The notes: a model not told the origin generated them from the sequence alone. Shown: positions 1 through 12,379, counted from the first letter of the stretch. The stretch: 64,000 nt of DNA from Phorcus lineatus (GCA_921293015.1 OV121092.1:2548001-2612000), one strand, 5' to 3'. Numbers and translations: made by a program.

Positions 1-379
1 GCAACACTGTTTACGAGTTAATATTTATCCTTTAAATAATATAATGTAAATATCACATTTGATAACATTAATGAAACTTTTTGTCGATAAAAAAGATAGT
101 TAAAACAGGATTAGGAAAAATAATTACCAGTTTCGATGATGCATTGAATTGGCATTAAAGTTTAAGCGCGAGTTTGATAAGGTATCTTAGAATTAGAAGG
201 ACAACTGACAAAATTAACATTCATTTATTAAAGATTTTCACTCCCCGTTCGTCTTTCCTTTCACCACTTTGCCTAATTGCAAGGGTATTGTTCTCTAGAG
301 TAAGATGTAGCAAAATTATATCGTGACATACTTTTTGCATTTCACTGATTTTCAGTTGGTACAGGCCCTTGTAGTTTAA

Positions 380-800
380 ATATCAAAGAAAAGAAACTAA
401 TCAATTGTACTAAATATTCCTTTATTCCAATGTTACTGATAATTATTCTTTAATCAACCGTATATTCGGTCACGAATCTCTATTCTGAATCGTGTGGCAG
501 TAATCAGGTGGATCTGAATATCAATAAAGGAAAAGACAAGAGATGTAGTCGATACACAATCAAGACGTTCGTGGCCCAATTTACATGACAATGTAGAGGA
601 AACCATGGATTCTCCTTTCCACCTAATTACCATTTGCATTGCAACCCATTCTGTCTTTTCATTTCTTTTCAATACAATAAACCGTTTCTTGCTTTTGACT
701 ATTAGGTAAGCTATGCAAATGACCTTGAGGGTTTGAGGATTGAGGATTTTACTGGTTATTTACAAAGTGAGAATAACATGACTATCATCGGAAACTTTAG
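380..800 (+). repeat. Dispersed repeat R1, copy 1
   Basis: This shares blocks with copies at about 1670-1985, 2215-2460 and 12380-12660: AATATCAATAAAGGAA, AACCATGGAT(T/C)CTCCTTTC, ATTACC(A/G)TTTGCATT and ATCATCGGAAACTT. No coding capacity; type unknown. Confidence 0.65.
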
Positions 801-849
801 TCGATAGACAATCAAGACGTTCCCGGCCGGAGAAAACCATGGATCCTCC

Positions 850-965
850 TTTCTATCACCTTGCTACATCAGCGTATGTGAATCCGTTGATCCAGCTCCT
901 TCCAAATACCCTGATATTCTTTAGACCAGAAGCTAGCTATCTAACCAGCCAAAGAGACGACTTGC
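850..965 (+). repeat. Dispersed repeat R2
   Basis: Core TTGCTACATCAGCGTATGTG, then GATCCAGCTCCTTCC and GCTAGCTATCTAACCAGCC. Related copies: 38560-38660 (plus), 50036-50195 (inverted), and fragments near 1735-1795 and 28184-28265. Just after it, at 990-1040, a 32-bp unit beginning GGATGAAAAATTCCGTTAAG is tandemly doubled. Confidence 0.65.
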
Positions 966-1669
966 TTTCAGCAACAGCGGCACAAGCCGGATGAAAAATT
1001 CCGTTAAGTTCAAGCTGGATGAAAAATTCCGTTAAGTTCAAAAGAGTAGCTTCAAGCTCCTTGGATAACGACATTTCATTTGCTTAAAATCATAGTCTCA
1101 TGTAAGGCAACTAAACTGAACTAATTATTCTTCACGAACAAAATCTGATCACTACCACAAATATTTCCTGTCGCGTTTGCAAAGATTTTAATTTTTGTGC
1201 CCGTTTTACAATTTTGGATGAAGTAGCTTATTGGCGTAAGCCGTTTTAGACCGATGAGGTACCGAATCAAGTGCAATCCCATCGCGAGTGCGAAACACCG
1301 GAAATCTAGAAATTGTAGCGCCGATATTTATGACAGACGCATTCTTCATTGAGTTAACCACCTTTTTGTTATTTCAGTATTTGAAAAAGGGTAAGCTATT
1401 AGCTCTTTAAATTGGATATTCAGCTTGGAAATTTTATGTGTTCTTCGTCACGGCCTTGGCGAAATGACGTGGTAAGGACTAACGCTCGCAAAACACGTAA
1501 TGGGTAGGGTAGGGTAGTTTGAACTTAATTATTGAGGGCTAAAATGCCTGCAGTGTTCTGAAAATTGTTGCAAACGTCAGGGGAAAGATTTCTGTGAGTG
1601 GTGAACTATTTGTCCGGCATGCATTACAATTTGCCTTGCAAAAATGAGACAATGACTTTAAACAATAAC

Positions 1670-1985
1670 AGGTTAGCACAACCACGAACATCAAGCCGCG
1701 CCAGCCGTACGAAGGATTTGGCTCGAAAGAGATCTGGTTTTATGGAAGGAGCTCAATCAGCGAATTCCATTACGTTGATGAAGCCTTTCTATCTCATTAC
1801 CGTTTGTATTGAAACACATTTGCCCTTTCATTTAGTTTAATGCAGTCAGTATACCATTTCTTGTTTTAGGCTATAGATAAAGCGATACAAATGTCTGTCA
1901 TTCTATAGTTCTTGCGCGATTTTAGAATTTTGCTGGTGATTTATAAATTGAACCTGACATGATTATCATCGGAAACTTCTCATAC
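1670..1985 (+). repeat. Dispersed repeat R1, copy 2 (partial)
   Basis: This matches the second half of copy 1 (ATTACCGTTTGTATTG, ATTTCTTGTTTTAGGCTAT, GACATGATTATCATCGG). Its left part carries a fragment of repeat R2 (GGAAGGAGCTCAATCAGCG). Confidence 0.6.
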
Positions 1986-2214
1986 TGTATAACGGTTGTC
2001 AAACGTTTTTGAACGTTCCGGTTGAGCTAACTTATGAGCTTGCAAATGACAGTACTGCATTAATTGTGTAACATTTCGAATGAGCTGATTAAAAAAATGG
2101 TTGTTTAGGTCAACACATCAGTTTACCTTATATATCAGGTAACACAAAAGATAACTGTTGTCAAATACTTCTTCCTTCTTAGGTTACTGATATTGATTCT
2201 TTCACTGGTAATCC

Positions 2215-2460
2215 AACCATAAACTAGCTCACAGAATTCACATGAGAAAGACTGTGATTACCGGTAATCCGGTGGTTCTGTATCCACAGTACTGAATATC
2301 AATAAAGGAATAGATGAGTTGAGTTGATACACCATTAAGAAGGTTTAAGCTTTCAACTTGGTTTACAAGGATGCAGCAGAAGCCATATAACTTCCTTTTC
2401 ATCATATTACCGTTTGCATTTCAAGCATTTCGTCAACGGACATAAGAAGTAGATGCTTTT
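2215..2460 (+). repeat. Dispersed repeat R1, copy 3 (partial)
   Basis: This matches the first half of copy 1 (GAATATCAATAAAGGAATAG, GATACACCATTAAGAAGGTT, ATATTACCGTTTGCATT). Confidence 0.6.
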
Positions 2461-2464
2461 TTGT

Positions 2465-5400
2465 GTGTATGTTACCCTATTCAAATGTATTAAGACAACG
2501 CCTACGTCAGCTTTATCTTTCGTGTGTACGCTATCATCTGATCGTGTCTCTATCACGGTGCTTCTATTATTTTGCTCGACCTATTTGAAAGGAAAAGTCT
2601 TTCTTCATGACATAATATATAACACGCTTGAAACTATTTTACAAAAGGAATTAACATTTGATGCTGTCAGTATTGTATTTCAATTAGATATTACTTCTTT
2701 GTAAATACTTTTATTAACTTTCTTGTTGTATAAATCGTCTGAATCAAAGTGTACGTTTTCTAAATTGTGCACGTGCCAGTGAATATACCTTAAAAATATT
2801 CACAAGAGATGATTTTTCAATTTATGTCAAATTGCCATGTTCAGCTGAAATATATTTCTACAAACTCAGCACAAACACTTCGATCGTATTTATTCACACG
2901 TGTACAGACTTATATATTATTATCCCCACTCGCTTAAACGCGCGTATTTGTGGAAGACTAGTTTTGTACATTTGCTACTTTAAAAATATTTGCATCTACA
3001 TGACATATTCATTGCAGTTTGCGAGAAACCGTTGATACCCTTTTGCTACTGACAATTAAATTATCAATATCATTCAGAAAACAGATTTTAGAGTTGATTC
3101 AAGAACACTAGGTGAGTTGATTTTATCTATTTTTTATATCAGTTAATACACTAAATCAGAAGGCTATGCCATGTTGATAGAAACATGTTACATTCAAAGG
3201 GGCCTGTATTGTCAAAAACTAATGTCATAAAAAAATCTATTGTCGACAGTCAAGCACCTATAACTGTAAAGGTATAAATTGAATTAAAAAAAGAACATTA
3301 ACCTTTTCTTCATTTCGGTAAAAGATGTGAGGGTACCTTTGAATGACAGGCTATTATATGCAGTTGTAGTGTATGCATTTCGTGATTTTCATGCGCCATT
3401 TCAATGGAGGTTCTTCATGCAAGCACAGTATGGTTGCGTTTCAGGCATGTTTTCATATAACGTTTAGTTACACCTTTCAAACACATCTCAACCTTAAAGC
3501 TTCTTTAATAAACTTTAATTGCAATATCTACTTTGCCGAAAAATAAATTATAGGAATAGCTAGAAGAGTGTTTGAAGTTGAACTAGACAAGTAAAGAGCT
3601 GTTTCGAAGTCAAGACCAAAAGTCTCTTTAATAATCAGCTAGCTTAGGTTGCAGATCTTGCACTAAAAGTAATAAGTTTTATATGTCATAAAGTGGTCGT
3701 TTGCAATGAGTGACTTTTTGCATTCTGTCAATAATTTTTTTTTTAATCCTCAACACGATATAGTGTTGGCAAATAGTGCAGATTTTCATTTCAAAACCTT
3801 TTGTCTGAGCACTACTGAAAAGACACTGATAATGCTTTTGTCATGGTGAGTTACTTTTAGAACCTTTTGTCTGGACAGGAGTGTAAAGTAAATGTAAACA
3901 TTTTTGTCTATGACAAACCCACAATAGTATCGTCAGTGGAAACTAATACCGTTCTTTCTCTTTGCTAAGTTGTCCTTTCTGTCAAGAAGGAAGGAAACGG
4001 ACAATATATGTGAGCCTGTTGCTACAACAAGATGGTGACTTTATACAGTACAAACAAGATAGATGTACATGAAAGACGAAAACAGTGTCTTATGGAAAAA
4101 GGATATCGATGATTGATAAGGACCTTATCATTTTATCTTTCAGTCTTTATGTGTAATTTAGATTTTAAATAGATATAGGGGGAAGGGCTCGTGCAACCCT
4201 CAAAAGTTATGCGTTATAGAAATGGAGGAATTCTAATATGCATTGCAACCACTATTGTCGTATGAAAAAAAAGCAATTAAAAATATCATTGCAAATAAAC
4301 CTTATTTTCTGTAGTTTTGTATAGTGTACACTGTTAAACCTAAAGAATCAAATGTTTGATAGCAATGTTTTTTACTTGTATACCCTACATGAATACCAGT
4401 AATTTTTCGTGACTATGAAAATTACCATACAATGAACACTTTTACCAACAAATTTCCCAGCTAATTTAGTGAGTTAAACGTTATTGATTTCAGCAAGCAC
4501 TCTTGTTTCATTAACGAGTGCACCGCATGAAGAAAACCCCAAGGTTCTGATACATACCATTTATGTATAAGCAACCACTACTTGTTCAAAGTATCAGCAA
4601 TGATCAATATCTTCATAATTGCAGAGTTTGCAAATTAAGGCCATCCATCGTCAATTTCCTTACTGCTTGTGCAGGAAATCTCATGATTGAACTCAAAACA
4701 TAGCTCTTATGCATCTTCAGAAAGGTAATAAATGCATGAACGTGACTTCAATGAATATGGTAGTTTGAGAGAATGAATAAATATGTTAGCAATGCATTGT
4801 CAGTATTATTTTTGTAAACAGATAGACATAACAGTCATTTAGACTTAGTTTTCCCCCCATAATTCTATTGCAAGCCAGTGTTTAATTTATAAGCGGCTGT
4901 TGTGACATCTCTTAATATATATGTCATTAAAAGTAAGACAATGTTAAAATATTTCAATTCGCTGAAAAAAGTTTTATTATTTCATCAATTGTTTGATAGT
5001 TTGTTCAGTTTTGCGTAGTTTATTGATCCATCAAATATATTTTTCTGTATGTTAACAAATATTTTTTCGATCGTTCAAAACATATTAGGAAGATATGAGT
5101 TTGACAGTATAAGACAAAATTTAATTACATTTCCTTTCTTATTCTTACATAACCTTTATATCAAACTGTTATTGGTATTTTATCGCAATGTAATGCAATT
5201 ACTCCTTCTGATGATGTTTAAAAAACAGGCTTCATAATGTCATGAACTGACAATAAAGCAGAAGAAAAATTATTGTTATATTTCCAAGAATAACAAATCA
5301 ACCTTGGTCAGGACAGAAGGGTGATTTCTGGGAAAGAACTCTTGTAATTTTATTTACAAATTTACCAATTTAATGGACAATAGGCTATAGGAAGTTGATT

Positions 5401-6475
5401 GACATAATATTCGGTTAGTTCGTTTCACTGACTTTTTGACAGTGTGTTTAACCAGTTATGCTACAGCTACAAACTGATGGTTTGTTCACATACCTGTGTA
5501 TCCTAATGCAAATAACATGTAAATAGGTATGTCTTTGTAACATGATTGAAAGAGTACGGATAAAGTTGAATTTTCAACAAGGAAGTGAAGATCCATTTTA
5601 CCCTATCGATATCGTATAACACACTCGACTAACTACTCAACAGTTAGTCGTAACGATTTTGCCAGGTCATTAAGTTGTCCAGAGGTAAAAACATTTTGAA
5701 AAACTTCTCTGCAAAACCCAATGTAAGTGATCAGCATCCTTAAACACAAGTCACGTTTGTTCCTTTGCACTTATATAAGGTGTTTCTTTTAGTCGAAAGT
5801 TAAGGACAACAAAATTTCGAAATACCTTCTGTCTATTTCGTCATGTCAAAATTCAAATTTTTAACGAAAGACCGGTCGATCCTTATAATAGTTAAAGAAT
5901 GGAAACTTTACACATAAACAAATATCCTTTGTCAGTTCTGCTTACATTATTTTACTGGGCCTAGATCTCTAAGCTCCCTTAGTGCTAAGATAAACGTAGG
6001 CCTTTGGTACTTACGACTGTCTCAGCGCTAAGAGAGCTCCGAAAATCTAGGCCCTGGTGTCCAAACTAAACCCAAATTACATGGTATTAGCACTAAGATA
6101 CAGAAGTATGTGAAGAAACTGTATGTGGTATTCGGTATCAACTGTATGTGACATAAGATCAAATTTACATAATGCAAAAGGAGACGACAAGCACGAATTG
6201 AGGATTGAATATAAAAGGTTACATGAACACTACGAGCGATCAATTGTTGGAGCGACCTTAAAATAAGCATAAAGAAGCTTGTTGGCCAATCCATTCATGA
6301 ACTGTATATTTTCATGAATAAAATGTTAAAATCAAGATGTTGTATAGATGATACTTTCAAACTTTTTTTATCAGATGCATTTTATAGACGCGAATTTTGT
6401 ATCTGACAAAGATTCACTCATTTTAAAACAATCACAAAGTCAGTATTTATAAGTTAGCTCATAGCTTCTTGGGTG
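2465..6475. other. Non-coding AT-rich stretch
   Basis: Only short frames and no recognisable domain. A small block near 5100-5180 (ACATTTCCTTTCTTATTCTTAC) recurs near 13570, so some of it is old dispersed repeat. Confidence 0.6.
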
Positions 6476-6479
6476 GCAT

Positions 6480-6805
6480 TTTAGAAGTTGGTATGATGAA
6501 GAAAATAGGAAATTTATGGATTAACAACTTCTTTATTGCAAAGAGATGCGACATTTCGGTGTAGGTACTAACACCGTTATCAAGCAAGTGATACTCAAGG
6601 TTACAGCACTGTGATTATATACATACGTTGAGGCATGTTTACACAAGTAATTATGTTGATGTACAGTAAATGCTTTTGGAAAAAGATTGGAAGCCAGATG
6701 GACAATGAGGTGGTTATTGATTGAGAGGGATTAGCGTTGATTGGTATTGAGCAAGTGATGGTAGGCTGATGGGATGTAATATCCTTGATCTCTGTTCATG
6801 GCGGG
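6480..6805 (-). mobile_element. Penelope-like element terminal repeat fragment
   Basis: On the minus strand this holds a TATA-like box (GTATGTATATAATCACAG, near 6620), then a hammerhead-like fold, then GCAATAAAGAAGTTG. The same short ending recurs at 57.19 kb. Pseudo-LTRs of Penelope-like elements carry such hammerhead motifs (established knowledge). The orientation matches the GIY-YIG fragment at 12.1 kb. Confidence 0.55.
6541..6590 (-). ncRNA. Degenerate hammerhead-ribozyme-like motif 1
   Basis: In transcript order: CACTTGC, TTGATAA (core, consensus CTGATGA), stem II CGGTGT/ACACCG around an 8-nt loop, AAA, TGTC, GCATCTC. TGC and GCA can pair as helix I. Two core bases deviate, so activity is doubtful. 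Confidence 0.5.
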
Positions 6806-6811
6806 GTTAAA

Positions 6812-6843
6812 TTTCAAAATAGAGAGAGAGAGAAAGAGAGAGA
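6812..6843. repeat. GA-rich microsatellite at the LINE 3' end
   Basis: AGAGAGAGAGAGAAAGAGAG adjoins the AATAAA signal of the minus-strand LINE and may be its replicated 3' tail. Confidence 0.7.
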
Positions 6844-6949
6844 ATTTGTTTATTTCTGTCTAATCTTATACATTCAAAAATAATTCAAGATATAAAAGAA
6901 CATAAGAAATGTATAAGCCGCCAAAAGGCTATAAGAGACAATGCATTAA

Positions 6950-7275
6950 AATCACATAAAATACTGTTTTACATAAATAAAAAGAATACATACATACATA
7001 CACACATACATACATACATACACATATATACCTACATACATACATACCTACACACATACATACATACCTACACACATACATACATACCTACACACACACA
7101 TACATACCTACATACATACATACATACCTACATACATACATACATACATACATACATACCTACATACATACATACCTACATACATACATACATATCTGCA
7201 TACCTACCTACCTACCTACCTACCTACCTACATACATACATACATACATACATACATACATACATACACACACTG
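6950..7275. repeat. CATA/CCTA microsatellite inside the LINE 3' UTR
   Basis: About 320 bp are almost pure CATA units, with CCTA and CACA variants and a block of CCTA near 7200. The LINE ORF2 stop is about 100 bp away. The AATAAA-containing end of the element lies on the far side, so the tract is internal to the 3' UTR rather than a poly-A-like tail. Confidence 0.9.
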
Positions 7276-7372
7276 TATCAATTATCATACAAACATACCC
7301 ACAGATTCACAAACTCTACTAACCAAAACATACCAAACATTACAACCTTACACATACTTTCTTTTTTACATT

Positions 7373-10300
7373 TTATATTTTGATTAAGAGTCTACTTCTT
7401 CGCATAAACATGTTAAAAACACATTCTACTAAAAGGTGCTGGATGCCATCACAAGTCATTAATTTATTATTTTTCTCAGCTGATGAGAGGTCCACAATGT
7501 TGTCTTGAATACAATCACTTATAAGTAGGGGATATCTTAAATCATCATACATTGGGCAGTCAATTAGGAAATGAACTTCATCCTCAAGAGTATCGCAAAA
7601 AGGGCACTTCCGTAGATGTAGAGGTGTGACAGGTTGTGTATACCTCCCAGATTCAATTGATAAACCCAGGGATCCACATCTGAGCTTGGCAAGATATTTT
7701 CTTTTATACCGTGGAATATTTTGTAGAAGATAACTTTCAGGGAGTAGATCTTTCTTGTAGGATCTGTAAGTTCTTAGTTTATTCCCATTTAATCGATTTA
7801 TATCGTTCCATAGCGCACAGAACCATTGTTCATTGTCTAACACATAGAGCCTTTGTTTAACCATATTAATAAAGCCTGTAGTTGACAATACTGCAGCTTC
7901 AGTAATGTTAATACCAAGTTTTCCACTAAGGGAGATAACCCGTGATAACCAGGAAGATTTTCTTCTTTTAGACCAGCTGTTTAAGGAATCCGATAGAGTT
8001 CGGTTGTGTTTGATCAATCTTGAGTAAAGTCGGAATATTTCAATCCTTTGTTTAGTGATGCAACTTTTCCATCCGAGCTCTCCTCTCACTGCACAGTTTG
8101 AAGTATTTCTGCTTACACCCAGGTACAACCTGCATGCTCTATTTTGAACAGAATTGATTGCACTATGTTCCTTAAAACCCCAAATTGATGCACCATAATT
8201 CAATATTGGCTGGACAAGAGAATCAAAAAGCTTGGTGAATGTGTCGTATTTCATACCTCCAGCATCAAAGTACTTTTCTTGTAGACTTGATAAGGCTCTG
8301 CTAGCAGATTTGGCAATTTCCTTAGCGGTGAAGTTTAAGTCCAAGTGTTCATGGAACCAGAGACCAAGGTACTTATATTTGTTCACGATTTCTATATTCT
8401 TTGTGCCACAAGTAAACTGGGTGGTTGATTTGGTGATATTATTATTCCTGAAATGAATCACTTTAGATTTATCCACATTTAACTGTAATTGCCACTTAAA
8501 ACACCACTTATTCACAGCATCAAACATTGCTTGTAAAGACACTTCACTTGGGGCTATAAGCACAATATCATCAGCAAATAGTAAAATTGACAGACACACA
8601 TTATCTATGGATATTCCACAATTTAAAGCATTAATATCTTCAGCAAGATCATTGATGAACACAGAAAATAAGGTGGGGGACAAGGTACAGCCTTGTTTCA
8701 CTCCCTTCATTACACTGAATGTAGGCGTCATATATCCGTTCACTTTCACAGCACATTGTACATCTTCATAAAGAGATTTAATACTGTTATACATTTTTCC
8801 TGATATACCAGTTTTACACAGTTTATACCATAAACAGTCACGGTTCACACTGTCGAAAGCTTTTCGTAAATCTATAAATCCACAAAAAATATTTTGTTTG
8901 GCAGATTTTCTATTTTGAATTATTGAATATAATGTATATATGTGTTCCTCACAGCTCCGCTGTTTCCTAAAACCATTTTGTTCTTCTCTTAATAAATCAT
9001 TTTCTTCAAGATACTTTAATAGTCTTTGGTTTAAAACATCACAGTAGATTTTACAAGGTACTGAAAGCAGTGTTATTCCTCGATAGGTAAGGGGGCATCT
9101 AAGATTTGTGCTGCCAGGTTTAACAATAGGTGTGATTATACCTTTCCTCCAATGACTGGGTGTAACTCCATGTTCAAAACAATAGGCGAATATCTTATGT
9201 AGTAAATTAACACAGTTTTCATTCTTTAGAGCTTCAGCTGGGATTTCATCACATCCGGCTGCCTTAAGATTCTTTGCTTTATATATTGCAAACTTAACCT
9301 CTTCAAGTGTTATTTTAGAGTTCAATGTTTGACTGTCTACTTTATCTTGAGATTGTTCCATTGCGTGTAGTTCGATTCTCACAGAGTAATAATGTAACAT
9401 ATCACAGGGGTCTTGCATGGGGGCGTTATACAGATTCTCGTAATCATGTTTCCACTGTGAAATGACATCACTAGTATTCAATAGAACTGTCCCTTTATCA
9501 TCAACTACCTCCATTGGAATGATTGGTTTACGCTGACTTCCCATGCCTATTTTTCCTATTTCTCTCCAAAAGTTTTTATCTTCATGTTGATTTAGTAAAT
9601 TATCTAGGTTTTGTTGCTTTCTCAGTTGATGTTTGCGTTTGTATGACTTAAGTAGGCGATCAAAGGTATTTCGTTCCTGAATATAATGACTTTTCAACTT
9701 TTTCCTAAATTGATTTGACACAGTGTTCTTTCTCCACCTCTTTTCAGCTGCACAGACAGAGTTCCAATGCTCCTGTAATACATTGTCCCAATAAGGTTTC
9801 GTCATGCACTTGTGTGATTTAATCGTTTTATGACATGGCACTTTTCGTTGAGCTACAGTTTCTATTTCAGATATTAACAAGTGTTGGAAGTCATTGTAGG
9901 TCTTATCTATGTCCTCCATGGTTTTAATGTTTTCTTGGATTGCTGCAATAGTCTCACGAACTGATGTACTTATATTTGCTGTATTAAGAAAGTTTATTGG
10001 AAAGTTTTCAAGATTAAACCCTGGTTTTATTGTTTCTGTGTTCACATCGTTATTGCTAAGGGCATGTGAAGAATCATTGATAAGACCTGATAAGCATAGT
10101 TTCCACTTGAGTAGAGAATGGTCGGGCAATGATGATAGAATGTCAATATTATAGTCATTTATAGCTTCAGTTAATGGCTGAACTGTAAAGTCTGTGTACA
10201 ATAAAAGCTGTTCATGGGGTACCAAAACATAGTCACTGATTTTCCAAGTTTACTGATGTAGGTGTAGTTGTCATCTGATGAGCGACCATTTAACATACAA

Positions 10301-10902
10301 AAATTGCAATCAGTTAAAAAATCCATGAGATAATGGCCATATGAATTTTCAGTATAGTCTATTATCTTTCTTGTCGGGATGACATCAACTCCTTCGATGA
10401 AATCTGAATTATTGCCCATTCTTGAATTAAAGTCACCACAGAGAAAACTAATTCCTTGGTTCTGATATAGACATAGTTGTTTCCGGAGTGTGTTATAGAA
10501 TTCTTCTGCATCTTGAACATAGGATGACCCAGCAGGGCTGGGATAGCACACACACATACAAACAGTTAAGTCACTGTGTTTACATTTCATCTCCAGCCAA
10601 AGAATATCTTCTTCATTGTTATCTAACACAGTAACATTAAAATTGTCTAAAACATCATTTCTGATAAAAAAAAGCCTACACCACCTGATCCACGTCGGGC
10701 TCTAGAATGTGTTGATTTCCTATTGTTGCCCCACCAAGTATAACCTGGTAGTGATAGCCTATCATTTCCTGTTAGAAATGTTTCACACAATGCAGTCACA
10801 TGAGAATTATCACATAAAATAAGATTCTCTCTGAAGGATGAGTTATCACTTTCCTTTAGGGACCAACCCCCACAATTCCAGGAGCAAACCTCTAGGATGT
10901 CC
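7373..10902 (-). pseudogene. LINE ORF2: endonuclease plus reverse transcriptase, two frameshifts
   Basis: The endonuclease starts near 10895 with VCSWNCGGW. The frame shifts once in a run of eight T near 10670 (after GGVGFF) and again near 10235 (after LGKSV). The middle piece carries the SFLCGDFNSRMG catalytic motif. From 10225 a 950-residue frame runs to 7373, holding a complete reverse transcriptase: GFRKQRSCEEH, FCGFIDLRKAFDSVN, KQGCTLSPTLFSVFINDLA, and the LLFADDIVLIAP catalytic box near 8575. The C terminus has CPFCDTLEDEVHFLIDC (near 7600), typical of many animal LINEs. Intact reverse transcriptase but broken endonuclease implies a recently dead copy, unless the shifts are sequencing errors at homopolymers. 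Confidence 0.88.
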
Positions 10903-11924
10903 TATTGTTTACTTGTAACGATTTTTGATCCATACACACGATATTTTGAATCTTTGCCAATTTCCTTTAGAAGAGTCCTAAATGAATGTTGGGTTCGTAG
11001 TTCTTCAGGTGTTAGTTCACTTGAGATGTAGACTGATGGATACTTTACAGAATTTCTGAGTTTTGATTTTGATTTCAAGATCTCAACTTTCTGTCCAACT
11101 GTTTCCAGAGAAGCTAGCACTATACCTGGAGAGGAGCCTCGACCTTGCTTCCGTTCTGCATGAGTAACTCTCACATTGCTAAGCTTCAGACCATCTCTTA
11201 TCAGACCTGTTACCTTGTGTAATATTTGTTTGGGATCTCTGGATTCATTCGCATCAGCTTTAAGATTCTGTATAACAATATTTTTGTCGATTGATCTTGT
11301 ACTAGTAGCAGCTTTTGCATATGAACTACCAAGATTTTCACATTTCATTTTCAGTTCTGACACGGTTTTGTCAAGGCTTTTGTATTTCTCTTCAAATTCA
11401 TCCTTAACGGATTTTAGTTCCTCGCAAACAACTCGCGGTGCGATTTCAGTGAATTTTGTTGCAAGCTTTGTTTCAATTGAGTTTTCAAGTTTCTCTTCTA
11501 TTGTGTTTATTCTACTGCTCAGACTATGGAATGACGCTTTGAGGTCTCCAGAAAGAATTGATACTTCTTTTAGAACTGAATCATATGAGTTCTCTTTACC
11601 ATCAACTTCACTACTGCTATTTTGACCAGATTGTTTATGATCGAAAACCGGACAATTAACAATGTCATTATCAGCTGGTTTACTTTTCTTGCCGCTTTCT
11701 TTCAACTTCTCTAAATCATCAACTCTAGAGAGACTTCTTTTTCTAGTACATGCTTTTGTTTCATTATTCGTAGGTGTGACGTTGTGTTGTGTAGACCTAA
11801 TGTTTTGTTGGCTGCACGAGACCCGGGTGTCACGGTCGACCGCCATTACCTCACTCACAAAGTTCGCTGCCTCCTCACAGCTATTGGCGTGAAATGTGTC
11901 CATAGGCTCAGTAGCATGTGCCAT
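10902..11924 (-). CDS. LINE ORF1 protein (340 aa)
   Basis: This ORF starts at the ATG of MAHATEPMDTF; an upstream in-frame TTG is less likely. Residues of about 110-210 form a charged coiled coil (RINTIEEKLENS, ELKSVKDEFEEK). The C-terminal third (KNIVIQNLKA, then RVTHAERKQGRG and SVYISSELTPEELR) resembles the RRM and C-terminal domains of L1-type ORF1 proteins, which bind RNA as trimers. No CCHC zinc knuckle is seen. Its stop almost abuts the ORF2 start. Confidence 0.75.
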   Translation of the reverse strand: MAHATEPMDTFHANSCEEAANFVSEVMAVDRDTRVSCSQQNIRSTQHNVTPTNNETKACTRKRSLSRVDDLEKLKESGKKSKPADNDIVNCPVFDHKQSGQNSSSEVDGKENSYDSVLKEVSILSGDLKASFHSLSSRINTIEEKLENSIETKLATKFTEIAPRVVCEELKSVKDEFEEKYKSLDKTVSELKMKCENLGSSYAKAATSTRSIDKNIVIQNLKADANESRDPKQILHKVTGLIRDGLKLSNVRVTHAERKQGRGSSPGIVLASLETVGQKVEILKSKSKLRNSVKYPSVYISSELTPEELRTQHSFRTLLKEIGKDSKYRVYGSKIVTSKQ

Positions 11925-12050
11925 AATGTGATGCAACTAAATTAAGGGCGTATTAAATGTCTATCATGTAAAGTTCTGTTGCCTTAATTGCACTAGAAAA
12001 TCACCTTTTCACCAATTTTTGTCAGAGCTGATTTCAACCGATCTTCTCAG

Positions 12051-12323
12051 TCAGGGGAGGTAACTAGACAAAATATTCATTGCTTCTAAAGTCTTTCTGA
12101 TCTTATAATCTGGGTGACTGGTTTCAAGGATTTCAATGTTGTTCCAATGGATGTTGTGTTTTGGGTGGGCCTGGATGTGGTCAGAGATGGCTGATTTTGA
12201 GTCCTTGTTTGTGACTGAGGCTTTATGTTCCTTGATTCTTTGGGGGAGAGGCCGGGACGTTTCGCCGATGTAAGAGTCAAGAAAGCCGACGACAAACTCA
12301 ACACATCCGTCTACAGAAAACAT
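12051..12323 (-). pseudogene. Penelope-like element GIY-YIG endonuclease fragment
   Basis: The frame contains YIGETSRPLPQRIKEHKAS, then KSAISDHIQAHPKHNIHW and RKTLEAMNI. That is the GIY-YIG endonuclease layout found at the C terminus of PLE reverse transcriptases: the second Y-I-G, the R-x-x-E-H, the S-D-H and a late glutamate. The preceding GIY half and the reverse transcriptase are absent. Stop at 12051-12053. It is followed on the same strand by the LINE and then by the 6.5 kb PLE terminus. Confidence 0.8.
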
Positions 12324-12379
12324 CTAGATAGATAGACATTTATCTGTAGATTGATTATTGGATAGAATATTTAGAAAAC

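Larger units (their letters stand above)
6820..11990 (-). mobile_element. Near-full-length LINE (non-LTR retrotransposon)
   Basis: A two-ORF LINE of about 5.1 kb on the minus strand. ORF1 (coiled coil plus RNA-binding-like domain) is followed immediately by ORF2 (endonuclease and reverse transcriptase). The 3' UTR contains a long TATG-type microsatellite (7275-6960 in transcript order), then a single-copy stretch with an AATAAA signal near 6850 and a TCTC-type run to about 6820. The 5' limit is estimated from where flanking PLE-like sequence starts. Clade is not assigned. It looks recent: ORF1 is intact and ORF2 has only two frameshifts. Confidence 0.88.

Noticed and set aside
11176..11625. 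149-codon plus-strand frame
   Set aside because: It is the antisense shadow of LINE ORF1.
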